In this document: positions 1 to 12,341 of the stretch, piece by piece | Layout of the letters: every line of letters begins with the position of its first letter | How positions within the stretch are numbered: the first letter of the stretch is position 1 | NCBI GenBank assembly: GCA_034509735.1 | Contig: JACGWO010000001.1 | Location: 36,583,966 to 36,647,965 of the forward strand | Source: Sesamum alatum | Taxonomy: Eukaryota; Streptophyta; Magnoliopsida; Lamiales; Pedaliaceae | Direction: 5' to 3' | DNA: 64,000 nucleotides | Made by a program: the position numbers and the translations under genes | Notes under the pieces: generated by a model | Databases searched by the model: none | What the model saw: only the letters and a program-made list of their open reading frames with translations | What the model was told of the DNA's origin: nothing

Positions 1-333
1 CGACTCTTGACGCAAGTCTCAATAGGACTCTCGATGCCCTGTCTCGAGGTCCTCGACTTGGAACGTTTCAGACCCAACTCTTAATCAGTTGGTTTCATGA
101 CCACCATCCAATGCGTGGCCCAACTGCACGAGTTGTTATCCATGGTCTGTGGGCTTTGTTGCGATATAAGTTAAACACCATTTTAACAAATGTAAGATGA
201 GCGCAACAAAGAAGGTACCATTGGTGACGAATACTCATCTTATTCATCACATAATAATATTACATTCACATCAAGTTGTCGGATAGGTTACAAATTGCCA
301 AACCTATTGGCTTTCTGGTCACCTATTCCAACA
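1..333 (-). mobile_element. Ty1/copia LTR, U3 end (cut by window edge)
   Basis: This is the 5' (U3) end of a minus-strand copia LTR. Read on the minus strand it begins TGTTGGAATAGGTGACC at 333. It matches 21649-21981, the end of the solo LTR further right, with a single difference that I can see (position 18), so both belong to one young subfamily. The flank at 334 is leader sequence of an older copia element, so this LTR probably inserted into that leader. The other end lies outside the window. Confidence 0.85.
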
Positions 334-1338
334 ACTCCGACTCCAAGGGCTTGTCAAAAAATAAAACCTTACCAAAACTATCTACTCTCATTACATATGA
401 AAATAATACATGAAAGAAATGAACAAGCCTTAGCATCATGAGGCTAGAACATGGGAGATGATAGTCCCAAAACAAGATGTACGCAGGCCCCACCTGGCAG
501 AAATGTAAATAAACAACATTCATCCATACATAAGGTCTACGTCTCTTGTAATCATCCCATGTTGATCCCATCAACACATATAAAATAATTATACCGAATA
601 ATCACGCTTAATCATGGATATTCAAAATATCCAACTGATGTCCAACATCACAAGGTATAATTATGTAAACAATGTGCAAAGTTCAAATTTCAAATTTAAT
701 AAACATTATATACAATGCATCCAATGCATGTACTAAACCCAAACTAGTTAAGCAAATTTGATCTAAGGAAAAATCCAATAATTCCAAAATCAGATATGAA
801 AAATTGATTTATTTTCAAAAAAAATGTGCAGAAATCCTAAAAAATCCATTTTTTCAGAAAATGTCGAAAATCTGCACAAAATGGCCCAGCCGTTGTGCCT
901 GCTGGCTGACCGGCCGCCCGCACAGGGTTGTGCACACGTGCCTCTGGGCAGTGCCCGCGCGTGCTGGCCGAAGCCCAGCTTGCACAGCCCCCTGCCTGTG
1001 CGCGGCCGCCCCTGCCAGCTGGCAGGCACGCTTGCCAGCCAGGGGTCGGCCAGTAGGGGCGGCAGCCAACTGTTGTCGCTGCTGTCCGTTTTAAATATTT
1101 TTGATTTCTCATTTTAGCACATTAATATATATAAAATAAAATGAAAATAAACATGAAAATTTTAAAATCTAATCTATAAAATTGCATGTACAATGTCCAT
1201 CAAATTCAAACATATGAACAAGCATACTCATTCATATATTCATACAATTACATATGCTCATAAAGCTGTAAAAGCAAGTTGTACATGCCAAGCCCATAGA
1301 TCTATGCTCCTTACATCGAACCAGGCTCTGACACCACT
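334..1338 (-). mobile_element. Ty1/copia 5' leader with primer-binding site
   Basis: Untranslated leader of a minus-strand copia element. A primer-binding site lies at 1324-1336; read in reverse it is TGGTGTCAGAGCC, one base from the plant initiator tRNA-Met complement. Positions 886-1086 are a GC-rich block in otherwise AT-rich DNA. The part at 400-500 matches the leader at 29700-29800 in reverse. Open frames of 70-97 codons across the GC block on both strands are by-products of base composition and are not conserved in other leaders. No gag follows because a younger LTR interrupts at 333. Confidence 0.8.
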
Positions 1339-2740
1339 TGAAAGACAAATGGATCCGCCCAGGAGCGGGAGTGGAAGCGAGAGACGGAACGACAATAATT
1401 TAAAATCGCATAAATTATCACATAATCATAAAACGCCAAGCTGTGTTCCCTTGGGCGCTCAACTGGGCGTCGATGTAGGATGTATCATTATTAAAATGCA
1501 TATATTCTACATAGGGCATAGAAATAAAAGACGAACTACAATTGCGTAAAATCGAGATTACCTTTGTAGTTTAAATTCTAGCACGGCTACTAGCGTTGTT
1601 CCTCTCCGGAAATGCTCACCAAGTTAAAATGTATGAACTCTCTAGAGGTGATCCACACCACACTAGAAGAGATGCACGTTTTCCTTACTAGAAAAAAATA
1701 GATCTAGAGGATGTATTCAAGAAACAAGAACACTATTGTATTAGTGTATTTTCTTGAACTGACTTTGTTCTTCCAAATGATCCAAGATCAAATGAAGAAC
1801 AAAGGGGATAGGTGAGAGAGAGAGAGGCCAAAAATACTAGAGAGGTGTGTAGTGTATTTTTCTTCTTTTTCCTAGAAAAAGATGAATAATGAATTCTCAT
1901 AATTTGATAAATACATATACTCATATATATACAAAATTAATGTGATTATTGGAATATGTCTGGATTCATCCAAGGATGTCTAGATACAACCCAATCAATC
2001 CCACTAATTCATCAATCAAGCCTACCATCTCTTAAGGTATGATTTAATCATACCCAAAGAGAGAGGCTTGATTGGAATTGATTTGTCCCTTACCAAAAGA
2101 GACAAGTCAATACATCAAGGCCATATATGGACGATTTTTACCCCTTCAAAAGTGGTAATTTTTGGCCATACCACATTAGGGAAGAAGTCCAACTTCTTCG
2201 TACCCCAAAAGTGGAAGTGACACACCTCTAGGGCCAAAATTTAATGGATCGGGTTCCACTTTAATCCAATTACAATGAACCCAAAATTAAATCCCATTAA
2301 ATTCAAGGTCCACTTAAATAATTTCCATTGATCTTTTAATCCAATTAAAAGACCGTATCGTTCGACTCTGACATTAATCGATAAATCCCATTTACCGATT
2401 AAATGAGGGCCCGATACAATATCGACCCTTCTCGTCCAATGAAAAATCTCTTAAGTAATCAAATTACTTAATTATCCTCCGAAATTGACTCCAAGTCAAT
2501 TTCTCCACCTTCTCGGTGATTTATATGAGACCCTTTAGGTTCACCCTTTGCTAGACTTGGGTCCGTGTCCAATAGGGGCTCGTTACCATGGATGGCCATC
2601 TAGCAATGGTCCATGACACTAGAGACTAGGTGAATGTTGGCGTGAACATTTAGGCACCAATTCCGTACGGGTATGGTCCTTCCGTCTACCATCTCCCACC
2701 CTTAGTCTAGGGTATTGAATTCGCCGTCGGTTCCCATCAC
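1339..2740 (-). mobile_element. Ty1/copia LTR, truncated at its U3 side
   Basis: The CA end (TG in plus orientation) is at 1339, two bases from the primer-binding site. Homology to other LTRs, including the conserved CCATGG core near 2588-2625, runs to about 2740 and then switches to pol sequence. The U3 part and TG end are therefore missing. Pol lies upstream and leader downstream of the same LTR, the order expected of tandem elements sharing an LTR. Confidence 0.8.
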
Positions 2741-3956
2741 ACGTCACCTCTCCTCATTTATGCCAAGCAGATGGTACTATCTAATAATGTTCCTGGATAT
2801 GTGATGAGATCTTGGTTTTAGCTTGCGCTACAGCCATATTGTTATCCTCCAAGGTAACTACTGGCCCGGTCGTGCTAGGCACCACACCTAACCGTTGGAT
2901 GTGGTTTTTCATCCAAACCACTTTCCAGAGCAATTTCTAAAGTTGTCGTACATTCAACTTTCATGGCCCGTTGTGGTATCCTACTTGAAATCTTTCCAAG
3001 CCACCACTATTTCACTAAGCCTAAATGTACGTTCATACTGAGACCAGATATTATTCACATGACACTGGAAGCCAATATCGCTATAGCCTTCTAGAATCAA
3101 CTCTCCATAGAACATGCATCAAGAACACTTCTTTAATCCTTATGCAGGTATTAAAGACTATTCTCAGCAACTGTCTAATACCTCCTTAGTACATAATCAA
3201 TTTCCATTGTTATGGCCAAAGCATACACAACATCAGGTGCGATGCACGAAACAACATACCCATGTTGTCTACGGCAAAGACGTATGGGATCTCAAACATC
3301 TAAACTTCCTCATTAGTCAACCATGACTAAGTCTTGGACAGCTTAACCCTATATATAGGAATTTAATTCCTTTCATGGAGAATTGCGTGAACAACATTCG
3401 TGTTTCAGTGTTTCCTAACATCTTAAATTCATTCTAAATGAATAAGACATTACACACTTTAAACACTACAAACACAACCAAACTCCCGCTGACCCTCAAT
3501 CTCGTTATTGATCAATTCATACTCTATATGAACCCATCTAAGTGAATATTCTAGTTACATGGAGTTTCAAACCTAGTTTGAATTCCATGTCAAATCACAC
3601 GGCTTCAAGCCATTAATTTGATCCAATGTCCAACATTGCTTCTCCTTATGTATTTTGCATTATTATCCAATTGACAGGACCGATCAAAAACTCTGTACCT
3701 CTCAGGTATTTAAGGTGCTTTGGTCATTCCTAGGAGGACTGGAATACAGTCAGTGGGCAAACTTGATTTCAAATGATGTTTGTTATATCGTAGTAAGGTG
3801 TCGTTCTACTTGATTCCTCAAGCAGCTAGTCCTCACATCAGTTATCCTCTGAAGTCCAATTTCTCTTAGGACAACTCATGAACCTGTACGAACCTAGTTT
3901 GCCTCCCACTAGTCCCTTTACGTATGCAAGACCATCCCACATACTCAAGTACTATG
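2741..3956 (-). pseudogene. Degenerate copia pol (RNase H, RT end, integrase end)
   Basis: Minus-strand relic of copia pol. Positions 2790-3060 align with the RNase H region at 6490-6780. Positions 3230-3330 correspond to the RT C-terminal stretch preserved at 35250-35440 on the plus strand. Positions 3880-3940 match the end of the integrase domain (YVKR...GDKL in better copies). Stops and frameshifts are frequent and no frame is coding. It is cut at 3957 by an LTR. Confidence 0.7.
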
Positions 3957-6294
3957 TGAAGGACAAGCGGATCCGCCCGGGAGCGCAAGCAGAAGCGATA
4001 ATTTAAAAGAGATTGCATAAATAAGAGCAAATCATCAAGATCCCAAGGGGTGTACCCTTGGGTGCTCCCCAAGCGTTCGATGTAGGATATGAAAATAAAA
4101 TGACGTATGTATCATTTAGAGCGTAGATATACAAAAGAAACGACAAGAGCGTAAATCAATGATTACCTTTGTAGTTTTTCTTCCTTGCACGGCTAGAAGC
4201 GTTGTTCCTCTCCGAAAATGTTCACCAAGTTCAAACGTCCACACTACACTGGGAGAGATCACATTTTTCTTGCTAGAGAAAAACAGATCTAAGAGGATGT
4301 GATCCAAGAAGATACAACACTATTATGTTAGTATCTCTTCTTGATCTAGCTTTGTTCTTCAAGATGATCCAAGATCAATGAAGAACAAAGGGGGTAGCAT
4401 GTGTGTAGAGAGGGGCCAAAAATTAGAGAGAAAAATGAGAGTGCGTTTTTCTTCTTTTTCCTAGAAAAAGATGAAATGTAATTTGCTTGCTTCAATGATA
4501 GTATATACTCATATATATACTTAATTAATATGATTAATGGAATGTGTCTAGGTTCATCCAAGAATGTCTAGATACATCCCTATCAATCCTACTAATTCAT
4601 CGATCAAAACCTACTATCTCGTAAGGTATGATTTAATCATACCAAATGAAAGAGGCTTGATTGGAATTGATTTGTCCCTTACCAAAAGAGACAAGTCAAC
4701 ACTCCATGAAGGCCATGCATGGGCAATTTTGAGGATTCTAAAAGAAGCAATTTTCGACCATGCTTATTTGCGAAGAAGTCCAACTTTTTCTCATTCCAAA
4801 AGTGGAATTAAGACACCTCTTGGGCCAAAATATAATGGACCGGGTTTTATTGTAATCCAATTACAACAAGCCTAAAATTATCTCCTATTTAATTCAAGGT
4901 CCACTTAAATAATTTCCATTAATCTTTTAATCCAATTAAAAGATCCAATTTTTTATTCTCTAGTTTAATCGATAAATCTCATTTACAGATTAAAACGAGG
5001 GCCCGATACAGTATCGGCCCGTCCAACTAATGAACAATCCTTTAAGTAATCCAATTATTCATTATCCTCTAAAATTAAGTCCAAGTCAATTTCTTCACCT
5101 CCTCGGTGATTTGTGTGTGACCCTTTAGGTTCACCCTCAGTTAGACTTTGGCCCGTGTCCAACAGGAGCCCGTTACCATGGATGGCCATCTAGCAACAGT
5201 CCATGGCACTAGAGACTAGGTGAATGTTGGCGTGAACATTTAGGCACCGATTCCATACTGGTACAATCCTTCCGTCTACCGTCTCCCAGCCTTAGTCTAG
5301 GGTATGAATTTGGGTGTTGGTTCCCATCCTTGACTAGACATCTATACTGAATACTCGAGATTATGCATACCTCATTGCATCAACACAAAAATCATTTCCT
5401 GCTCGATCAACCACTGTGGCCACAGGTTTAAGCAGCATGAACGTGTCTCCGAGTACATAGGAGATACCTCTGTCATATACTGATAGGGGACGGATCCTCT
5501 TCTTGGAACCCACCGTGCTTGCAACACATTCTGACTGCACTGGACAAGGCTTATGATGATCATCTTACAGAATGGCTAACTCTTGCCAGATCTAAGATAC
5601 AACCATCTTGTGCAGATGATTGCCATGGTTCTACAAATCTGAGGACTATTCCCGTACTATCAACACTGAGGAAATCCAATCATACCAACCAAGCCTCCAA
5701 GGCTTCCATATGATGATCCCCGTGGTTCAGTTGGCTCGACCCCAATCGACCAACGCACCAAGATCGTATAGGCGTCCCATGCCTGTTGTCGATGAAACAC
5801 GACACTCATTCAATGAATACGAATATTGGTGCAAGTCTCTAAGGCTTCCAAATGATGATCCCCGTGAGTCAATTCAGTCAGCTCGATACCAATCGACCAA
5901 CCCACCAAGATTGTATAAGCGTCCTACGCCTGTCGCCGATGAAACACGACACTCATCCAATGAATTCGACTCTTGGTGAAAGTCTCTATAGGACTCTCCA
6001 TGCCCTGTCTCGAGGTCCTCGACTTGGAATATTTCAGACCCAACCCTTTATCAGTTGGTTTCATAACCTCCATCCAATGCGTGGTCCAACTGCATCAGTT
6101 GTTAATCATGGTTTGTGGGCTTTGTGGTGATATATATTAAACAACATTTAACATATGAAAAATGAGCACAAAAAAGAAAGTACCAATAGTAATGAACACT
6201 CATTTTATTCATTACATAATATTACATTACATCTAGTTGTCAAATAGGTTACAAAATGCCAAACCTATTGGCTTTTTAGTCACCTATTCTAATA
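3957..6294 (-). mobile_element. Ty1/copia LTR, full length (3' LTR of the adjoining minus element)
   Basis: A complete minus-strand LTR of 2338 bp. Its CA end is at 3957 and its U3 end at 6294, where the terminal TG is mutated to TA (TATTAGAATAGG). A polypurine tract, read on the minus strand as AATGGGAGAT, abuts it at 6295-6304. That makes it the 3' LTR of the internal region to its right. It holds the conserved core near 5170-5215 and, at 5537-5570, the uninterrupted version of the site used by the hAT element at 20701. Confidence 0.88.
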
Positions 6295-7240
6295 ATCTCC
6301 CATTTGACCTAAAGCCAATCACCCATTGACCTCAAACCCATCTTATCCAGATGCTGAGTATGGAAAACTTGCGACACGGGCTTAGTAAGTGGATCTGCTA
6401 TGTTTTTTTCCGAGCTAACTCGGTCCATTCGAACGTTACCTCTGCTAACCATCTTTTTGAGCAGATGGTAGCGTTATACTTGGATTAGTGATGAGATCTC
6501 GGTTCCTTTGCTTGCGTTATCGCCCCGTTTTTATCGTAGAAGATAACTACTGGCTCGGCGATGCTAGGTACTACATCCAACTCTTGGATGTAGCTCTTCG
6601 TCCAAACCGCGTCCTTAGCAGCTTCCGAAGCTACTATGTATTTAGACTCTGTGGTGGAGTCCACCGTGGTAGCTTCCTTGGAACTCTTCCAAGCAACCAC
6701 ACCACCATTTTATTTGAACACGAAACCAGACTGAGACTTGGCATTGTCATCATCCGACTGAAAGCTAGCGTCAGTGTAGCCTTCTAGTATCAATTCTCCA
6801 CCACCGTAAATCAAGAACATGTCCTTAGTCCTTTTCAGGTACTTGAGAGGATAGTCTTGACCGCACTCCAGTGTGCCTAGCAGCACACGCCTAATATCGA
6901 CTTGTCACGCTCAAAGCAAAAGCCACGTCAGGTCTAGTGTACTAGATAGTGTACTGAATGCTGCCTATCGCTGAAGCATAGGGGATGTCCAACATCTTTT
7001 TAAGCTCCTCATCAGTCTTAGGAGACTGCTTTTTGGACAACTTAATTCCATGTCTCATAGGAAGGAATCCTCGTTTTGAGTTCTCTATCATGAATCTCTT
7101 CAAGACCTTCTCAATATACGAGGACGGGCTATTCCAAACATCCTTCTAGATCTATCCCTGTAGATCTTGATGCCAAGGATGTAGGATGCCTCGCCCATAT
7201 CTTCATGGAAAATTGTGTTGAGGACCAAGCTTTAGTGCTT
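6295..7240 (-). pseudogene. Degenerate copia pol, RT end and RNase H
   Basis: On the minus strand, 6700-6485 translates to an RNase H segment with the conserved STTE-KYIVASEAAKDAVW block, which includes the active-site glutamate neighbourhood, and then the K-EPRSHH stretch. Further upstream to about 7215 are pieces of the RT C-terminus (SAIGSIQY, TRPDV-like, ILKYL-RTKD) in shifting frames. Integrase and the front of RT are absent. It ends at the polypurine tract of the LTR at 6294. It is clearly non-functional. Confidence 0.8.
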
Positions 7241-7690
7241 CCCAACACTAGTATATCTTGATTATCCATTTTATCATTTCTTTTGAGCACTCATAATCAA
7301 ATTATGGGATAGTATTGAAACAATTATGCAAATAACCTATCAGACAAGAATAACCATTCTTCGTTAAATAAAAGAAACTTTCATTGATAAAAAACATGTA
7401 GTCCTAATTCTCTAACATTAGAAAAACATAATTTAATCATGCTAGATTACATAATTGTGACCTATCAACTCTATCCTAACATGATCATTAATGGGTAAGT
7501 CTAACTAGTCTTTATAGCTTCTGTAACAACAACCCTCCCATCAAGCTTCAGGACCATTTCCATCTTATTATACTCCTTTCTATTACCTGCAAACTATTTG
7601 CAGATATGAGCTATACAAATTGTATCAAATACCCAAGAAGTAGCATACTAATCATGTTAAAACTCAAAACCAATGTACCTTAGTTAGAGA
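7241..7690 (-). mobile_element. Copia internal spacer relic
   Basis: AT-rich sequence between gag and what is left of pol. It is collinear in reverse with 33720-33930 and 13320-13540 of the plus-strand copies (for example the stretch around the phrase CTAGCATGATCAAA). It is probably decayed protease/integrase region. No readable domain is seen. Confidence 0.5.
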
Positions 7691-8335
7691 TGAGTTTAGG
7701 ACACTCCTTCTTCCAGTGCCCCTTTTAACAATGATAATATGCAAACATCTTTTCTAATCCTTGACTGTCGAACCACCTTCCTCTTTCCTTTGTCCATGCC
7801 CAACGGGAGAACAGGAGCACTATGAGCGCTTGTAACGGCTGATTTTGTCTTACCCTTCTTCCTCCTCAAGATTCCAACCCCTTTGCCTTTCGCTTTTGAG
7901 TTCGAAGCCTCCCCCACCAATACTAACAGTGCAAACCTTTCAATCGCTGCCTCGTATTGAACCAACATGTTTATCAAGCCCATTCATATTATAGTTAACA
8001 ATAAACGGGTCAAAGCAGGGAGGAAGAGACTGAAGGATCACGCCAATGTACGTCTCTTTTTCGAGATCAACTCGGAGGTCTTTGAGCTTCTCCATAAGGG
8101 ATAACATCATCACTCCATCCTGTTGGACAAACGACTCTTCTTTCATCTTAGCTCCAAAAATGCCTTCATCATAGCATATCAAATATGTTGGTCCGGTACC
8201 GCATAAATATTTTCTATGTGGAGCATTATCAAGCTGACATTGTCCAACCGATCATACTGTTTCTAGATCTCATTAGTCATGGATGCCAGTATGATGCTGC
8301 AGACCTTGCAGTAGTCCTCCTGCCAGTTATTGAAT
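7691..8335 (-). pseudogene. gag: Degenerate copia gag
   Basis: Minus-strand relic of the copia nucleocapsid polyprotein, in two overlapping frames. The upstream frame (8182-7940) carries a gag core with LEKETYIGVILQSLPPCFDP. The downstream frame (7983-7696) begins with the end of that core and then a basic Lys/Arg-rich stretch. A CCHC-type knuckle follows at about 7695-7740 and reads YYHC-stop-KGHWKKECP, so His and the last Cys remain but there is a stop inside. At least one frameshift separates the parts. The plus-strand open frame at 8334-8744 lies over the leader and is not believed. Confidence 0.75.
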
Positions 8336-9971
8336 GTCTAACGCTCTTCTGACGATGACCCCTTTGGCAAGGCTGGAGGAAGAGGCTTATCCAGAAATAA
8401 GCCTACTTTTCAAAATCGAGCATAATCCTCATATTTTGCTGCCAATTATTAGAGTTTGTTCCATCAAATTTGTTAGTCTCAAGAATTGCAACGAGTGGAT
8501 CTTAGATATCTATATTCAAGTTAAGACTTGTTCTTTAGTCATTAACTCCTCCCACTATTTCTGCCAAACCCTAACACTCTCAAGTGGGTTTTTGGGGAAA
8601 CCATTTCCTAATGGGCTTGGAGTCCATAAACGCAATTCTCCATGCCCCACTTTTACGATTCACATGAAAAAAGCTTGTGGTATGTATACAATACCATTCT
8701 CATCCAATGAGACTCTAGATATTTTGCCTCTCCTCTTCACATGATCTCAAGGACTGCAAGTGAATCATCTTACTCAGCATTAGGCCTGACCCATCGATCA
8801 AATCATAACTCAACTATCGCCCCCCGTGACTAGTCAGACAAGAAAATAGGGAGCATATTCCTTTGTTCATAACAATAGTAGAGCTTTATTCGATTCCTAG
8901 CGTGCCACGACTCATGGGACCATGAATGAGTGAAAGCAACTTCTTACTACATTCTTATGGATGGAAGGGTTGGAATAATCAAATCATTTGATTTAATTCC
9001 ATTTTGGGCTTAATGTATACTTGGACTATCCAAGTGAGAGTTTATTGTTTATTGTGATCGAGTCCCCATCATTTTAAGTATTTTTCATGCTCGAGTTTTA
9101 ATCATTCAATGTAACTAGATGCATTCCAAACACATCATACATCAAAGCATTAAAAATACATCACATGCAAAACACGCCTAGCACGTCCCTGATGGATCAT
9201 CACAAGCCCAATCCTGATTGATCCACTGAGCCTTCAGTAGATCTATGGTCAATCGAGCGTATGGCCTATACTATTACAAAGTTACATTCCATATGATCAT
9301 TCTTAGGGGTCTTGTAAATCTTTCTTTGTTCGTCTTGGGCCTTCCGTCGTGAGCTCCGTCCAACGGACCTCTTTTGGGCCTTCATCTCCATGGAAGCTTA
9401 GATTTATTTTTGAAAAATTAAAGAAAATCTCACATGCTAATCTACACTCATTACAACAGAAAATGAACCCCCAATCAAAAGTTGGGGGTGTACATTAAAA
9501 TGGAGAAAGCAAACCTTACTATTTCAAGACTAAAAATGATAGAAGGAATAAAGCAAAGAGGCACGCAGGCCTCATCCAACATAAAATAACCCATACATTG
9601 GTCAATGGGCTCTGTGATCATCCATATTGTTTATCCAAGAAACAACCATAAATATATTTATATCAAATACAAACATGCTCTCCGAATAAATGCAATCCAT
9701 GCATTTATTAATAGATATCAAATATCTAAAACTATATACATGATTAAATATAGAAAATACCATATTAAGAATGCAATCAAGAAGATGGATATCAACCATA
9801 CATCCAATGTACAAAATATTTTTTTTTGTTTTATTTGAAAACCAGTTCCAAATTAATCTACGGCATGAAGTAATTTTAGAAAAATCTAATTTAACTAAAA
9901 TTAAAATATGCCAAAATTAATAATTTCAGAAAAGTAGTAGAAATAGAAAAATCAAAATTTCCACGAAAAAC
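8336..9971 (-). mobile_element. Ty1/copia leader, minus strand
   Basis: Leader sequence in reverse. The degenerate CACGAGTCGTG hairpin region lies at about 8820-8925, and the sequence near 9500-9600 parallels the leader at 62500-62620. Near 9900-9970 it matches 25437-25550 in reverse. The GC-rich block and primer-binding site expected beyond that point are missing, because the LTR at 9972 abuts abruptly. Nothing else is recognised here. Confidence 0.65.
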
Positions 9972-11890
9972 TGAAAGCCTAGCAAAGGCGTGTGGATCGG
10001 CCTGGGAGTAACGCGAATGCGGAAGCGCGGTAAAATAAAATTACAATAATTTTAAACATGCCATAAACAAGAATGAAATAAAGACGTTCAAGGGGTGTTC
10101 CCTTGAATCTCCCAGGCATTCAATGTATCTCGTGAATGAAAAATAAACAATGAATTCATCGAGGCCATAGGGTTGAAAAGGGACAAGAATGTCAAAACCG
10201 CAAACCTACTCGGTTGTTGTTTTCCTTCAGATCGCTACTCGTGTTGTTCCCCGTTTTGCTCCAAGATCTCGAGACAAGACCCTCTAATTCATACACGCTA
10301 TCCGCCCACGTATCTTGATCCTCGTGCTAGGAAAGAACAAGTGTATATTTATTTGGAGAGGACGGATTGATCAAACGCTATTAGTTAACGAGATCAACCC
10401 TCCTTTAAGTTCAATTGTATAGCACAAAAGAACAAGAGAGTATCTTGGAAAATAGGGGAGGGAGTGGCCGAGAGAGAGGGAGAGGACGGCGGTGATGGTG
10501 TGTGTGTGTGTGTTTTGAATTTCATCATCTCTTCCAAAGTGAAGAGTCAAGAATATTTATAGAGGAGGAATCCTATTCTTCTTCTAATTCACATTCTTTG
10601 GAAGACTCCTCTTGGAATAGGATTTGACCTAGTCAAATCCTAGTCAATTTCTAGCTTCTTGGTCAAACCAATCCTAGCCATTGATTTCCCTCTCCAATCT
10701 CAAACATTCATTAATTTAATGGAGTATTTAAATCAAATTAAATAATCCAAAGGCAATAAACATATATAATAAATATTAATATTTATTTTAAGCCTATTAA
10801 ATTAATTTCCAATAAATCTAATTTATTAGATAAATTTCTTTCATCTAATAAAAGGAATTAATTTTCCCAAGATAAAAAAGACCCGATTAAATCTAATTTA
10901 ATCGTTCCACTTCTCTCCAAATATTTAATACTAAATTAAATACGTTAATGTGTGCGGATTGTGTGTGACTCTTTAGGTTCACCTTCAACTAGACTTGGTC
11001 GGATTCCTAGAGCCCACCCGTCATCATGGGTGGCCGTCTAGCAACGGTCCATGGCACTAGAGACAAGGTGAATATGCGTGGGGATGAACATTTAGACTCG
11101 ACAGTACATCTATACTTCCGTCTATGGTCTCACCACTTAGGGTCTAGGGCACGGATATGTAGGTACCCATCTTGGACCTAAGTGTCGGTCTGTCCTATAC
11201 CAAACGCCGCAGGGAATCCTTTTCCTTCTGTTCAGTTACAGTGGCCACAGATTATAGGAACAAGACACAGAGTATAGTGAGACGCTACTGTCAACGCTCT
11301 TGACAGGAGACAGATCCTTTGTTGGAAACTATTGTCACGTTGCACACCATGGCTGCACTAGATATGGCTTATGACTACTCAGCAACTATGTTTTGGCATT
11401 CTCTCACCATACCTAAGATACAGAAATAATGTACAGGTAAACTCAACAATTCCTCAAGTCAAAGTATTGCCCCGTACCGTTGGAACCGGGAACTTACATC
11501 ATACCTATCCGACCCTACTCAAGGTCGTCCGTAAGACTGTTTCCGCGAGTCACCTCAGTCAGCCGCTCCCTAGCAAGCTGACCCACTAACACTGCATAGA
11601 CGACCCTCATCACCCGTCGATGAAACACGACAGCAGATGCTTAGTGAATTCTCGATACCCATTTCCCGAGATTCCTTGACTTGGAGATTTTCAGACTGAT
11701 TCGGCGGAACTGATTTCATGAGCCTACCTCCAAGCGCAGTCCCATTCCCCAAAATGTGATCTCAGTCTGTGGGCTTTGTTTGTGTAGTGAACAGTTATAA
11801 AGCAGTAAAAATGATATTACTTGTTCAAAGATTGACGAATGGTTCTCAGAACAACCAATACCATTGACTTTCTAGTCACCTATTCTAACA
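9972..11890 (-). mobile_element. Ty1/copia LTR, subfamily B, full length
   Basis: A complete 1919-bp minus-strand LTR, from the CA end (TGAAAGCCTAGC in plus orientation) at 9972 to the TG end (TCTAACA) at 11890. Layout and length match the plus LTR at 59601-61518. The conserved core is near 11025-11065. The left flank is minus-strand leader without a primer-binding site and the right flank is plus-strand leader. It therefore sits at an inversion or complex insertion junction. No matching 5-bp target duplication is seen (AAAAC against GTCTC). Confidence 0.87.
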
Positions 11891-12341
11891 GTCTCACGAG
11901 TCGTGGCACGACTATCGTGCTCAGAAGAAGCTACAATTTGTCATGAACGAGGAGTAGACTATTGTTACCTGTCTCACGAGTCGTGGAGGTAGCAGTGGGT
12001 CTATGAATCAGTTTATGGGTCGGGTCTAATGCCCGAATAACGTGATTCGCTTGGAGTCCTTGGGATCACGTAAAAGGGTGAGGCAATTATCTTGGGAATC
12101 TCGTGGAACGAGAATGGTATGGAATACCTCCCACAGGTTATTTCCCATGCGAATCGTAAAAGCGGGGTATGGGGAATATCACTGTGGATGCCAAGCCCAC
12201 TAGGAAAGGGATTTCCAGAAAACAACGTTTGAGAGTGCCGTGTTTTCGTAGAAATAGTGGGAGAGGTTAAGGACTAAACACCGAGACTTAACCAAAATAT
12301 TACTTCATTCTGTTTATTATTTTCTGCTTTGTATATTGTGA
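11891..12341 (+). mobile_element. Ty1/copia leader, 3' part, with twin hairpins
   Basis: Plus-strand leader just before gag. CACGAGTCGTG (perfect 5-bp stem) occurs at 11895-11905 and again at 11975-11985. GCACGACTATCGTGC (6-bp stem, 3-base loop) lies between them at 11906-11920. The same arrangement precedes gag at 30276 and 63179. The open frame on the minus strand at 12013-12225 recurs at 63220-63510 only because the leader is repeated; it is not considered a gene. Confidence 0.75.

Noticed and set aside
837..1117. Overlapping 71-97 codon frames on both strands
   Set aside because: They come from the GC-rich block of a copia leader; no conservation of any frame.
8334..8744. 136-codon plus-strand frame
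   Set aside because: It is antisense leader/gag-proximal sequence of a minus-strand copia element, and the equivalent is not open in the other copies.
3957..11890. A single complete minus-strand element with LTRs 3957-6294 and 9972-11890
   Set aside because: The two LTRs belong to clearly different subfamilies, and the right one lacks a primer-binding site at its junction with the leader.
12013..12225. Minus-strand frame repeated at 63220-63510
   Set aside because: At first it looked like a conserved small protein. The similarity is simply that of the two leaders, and the copy at 30361-30650 does not keep the frame.
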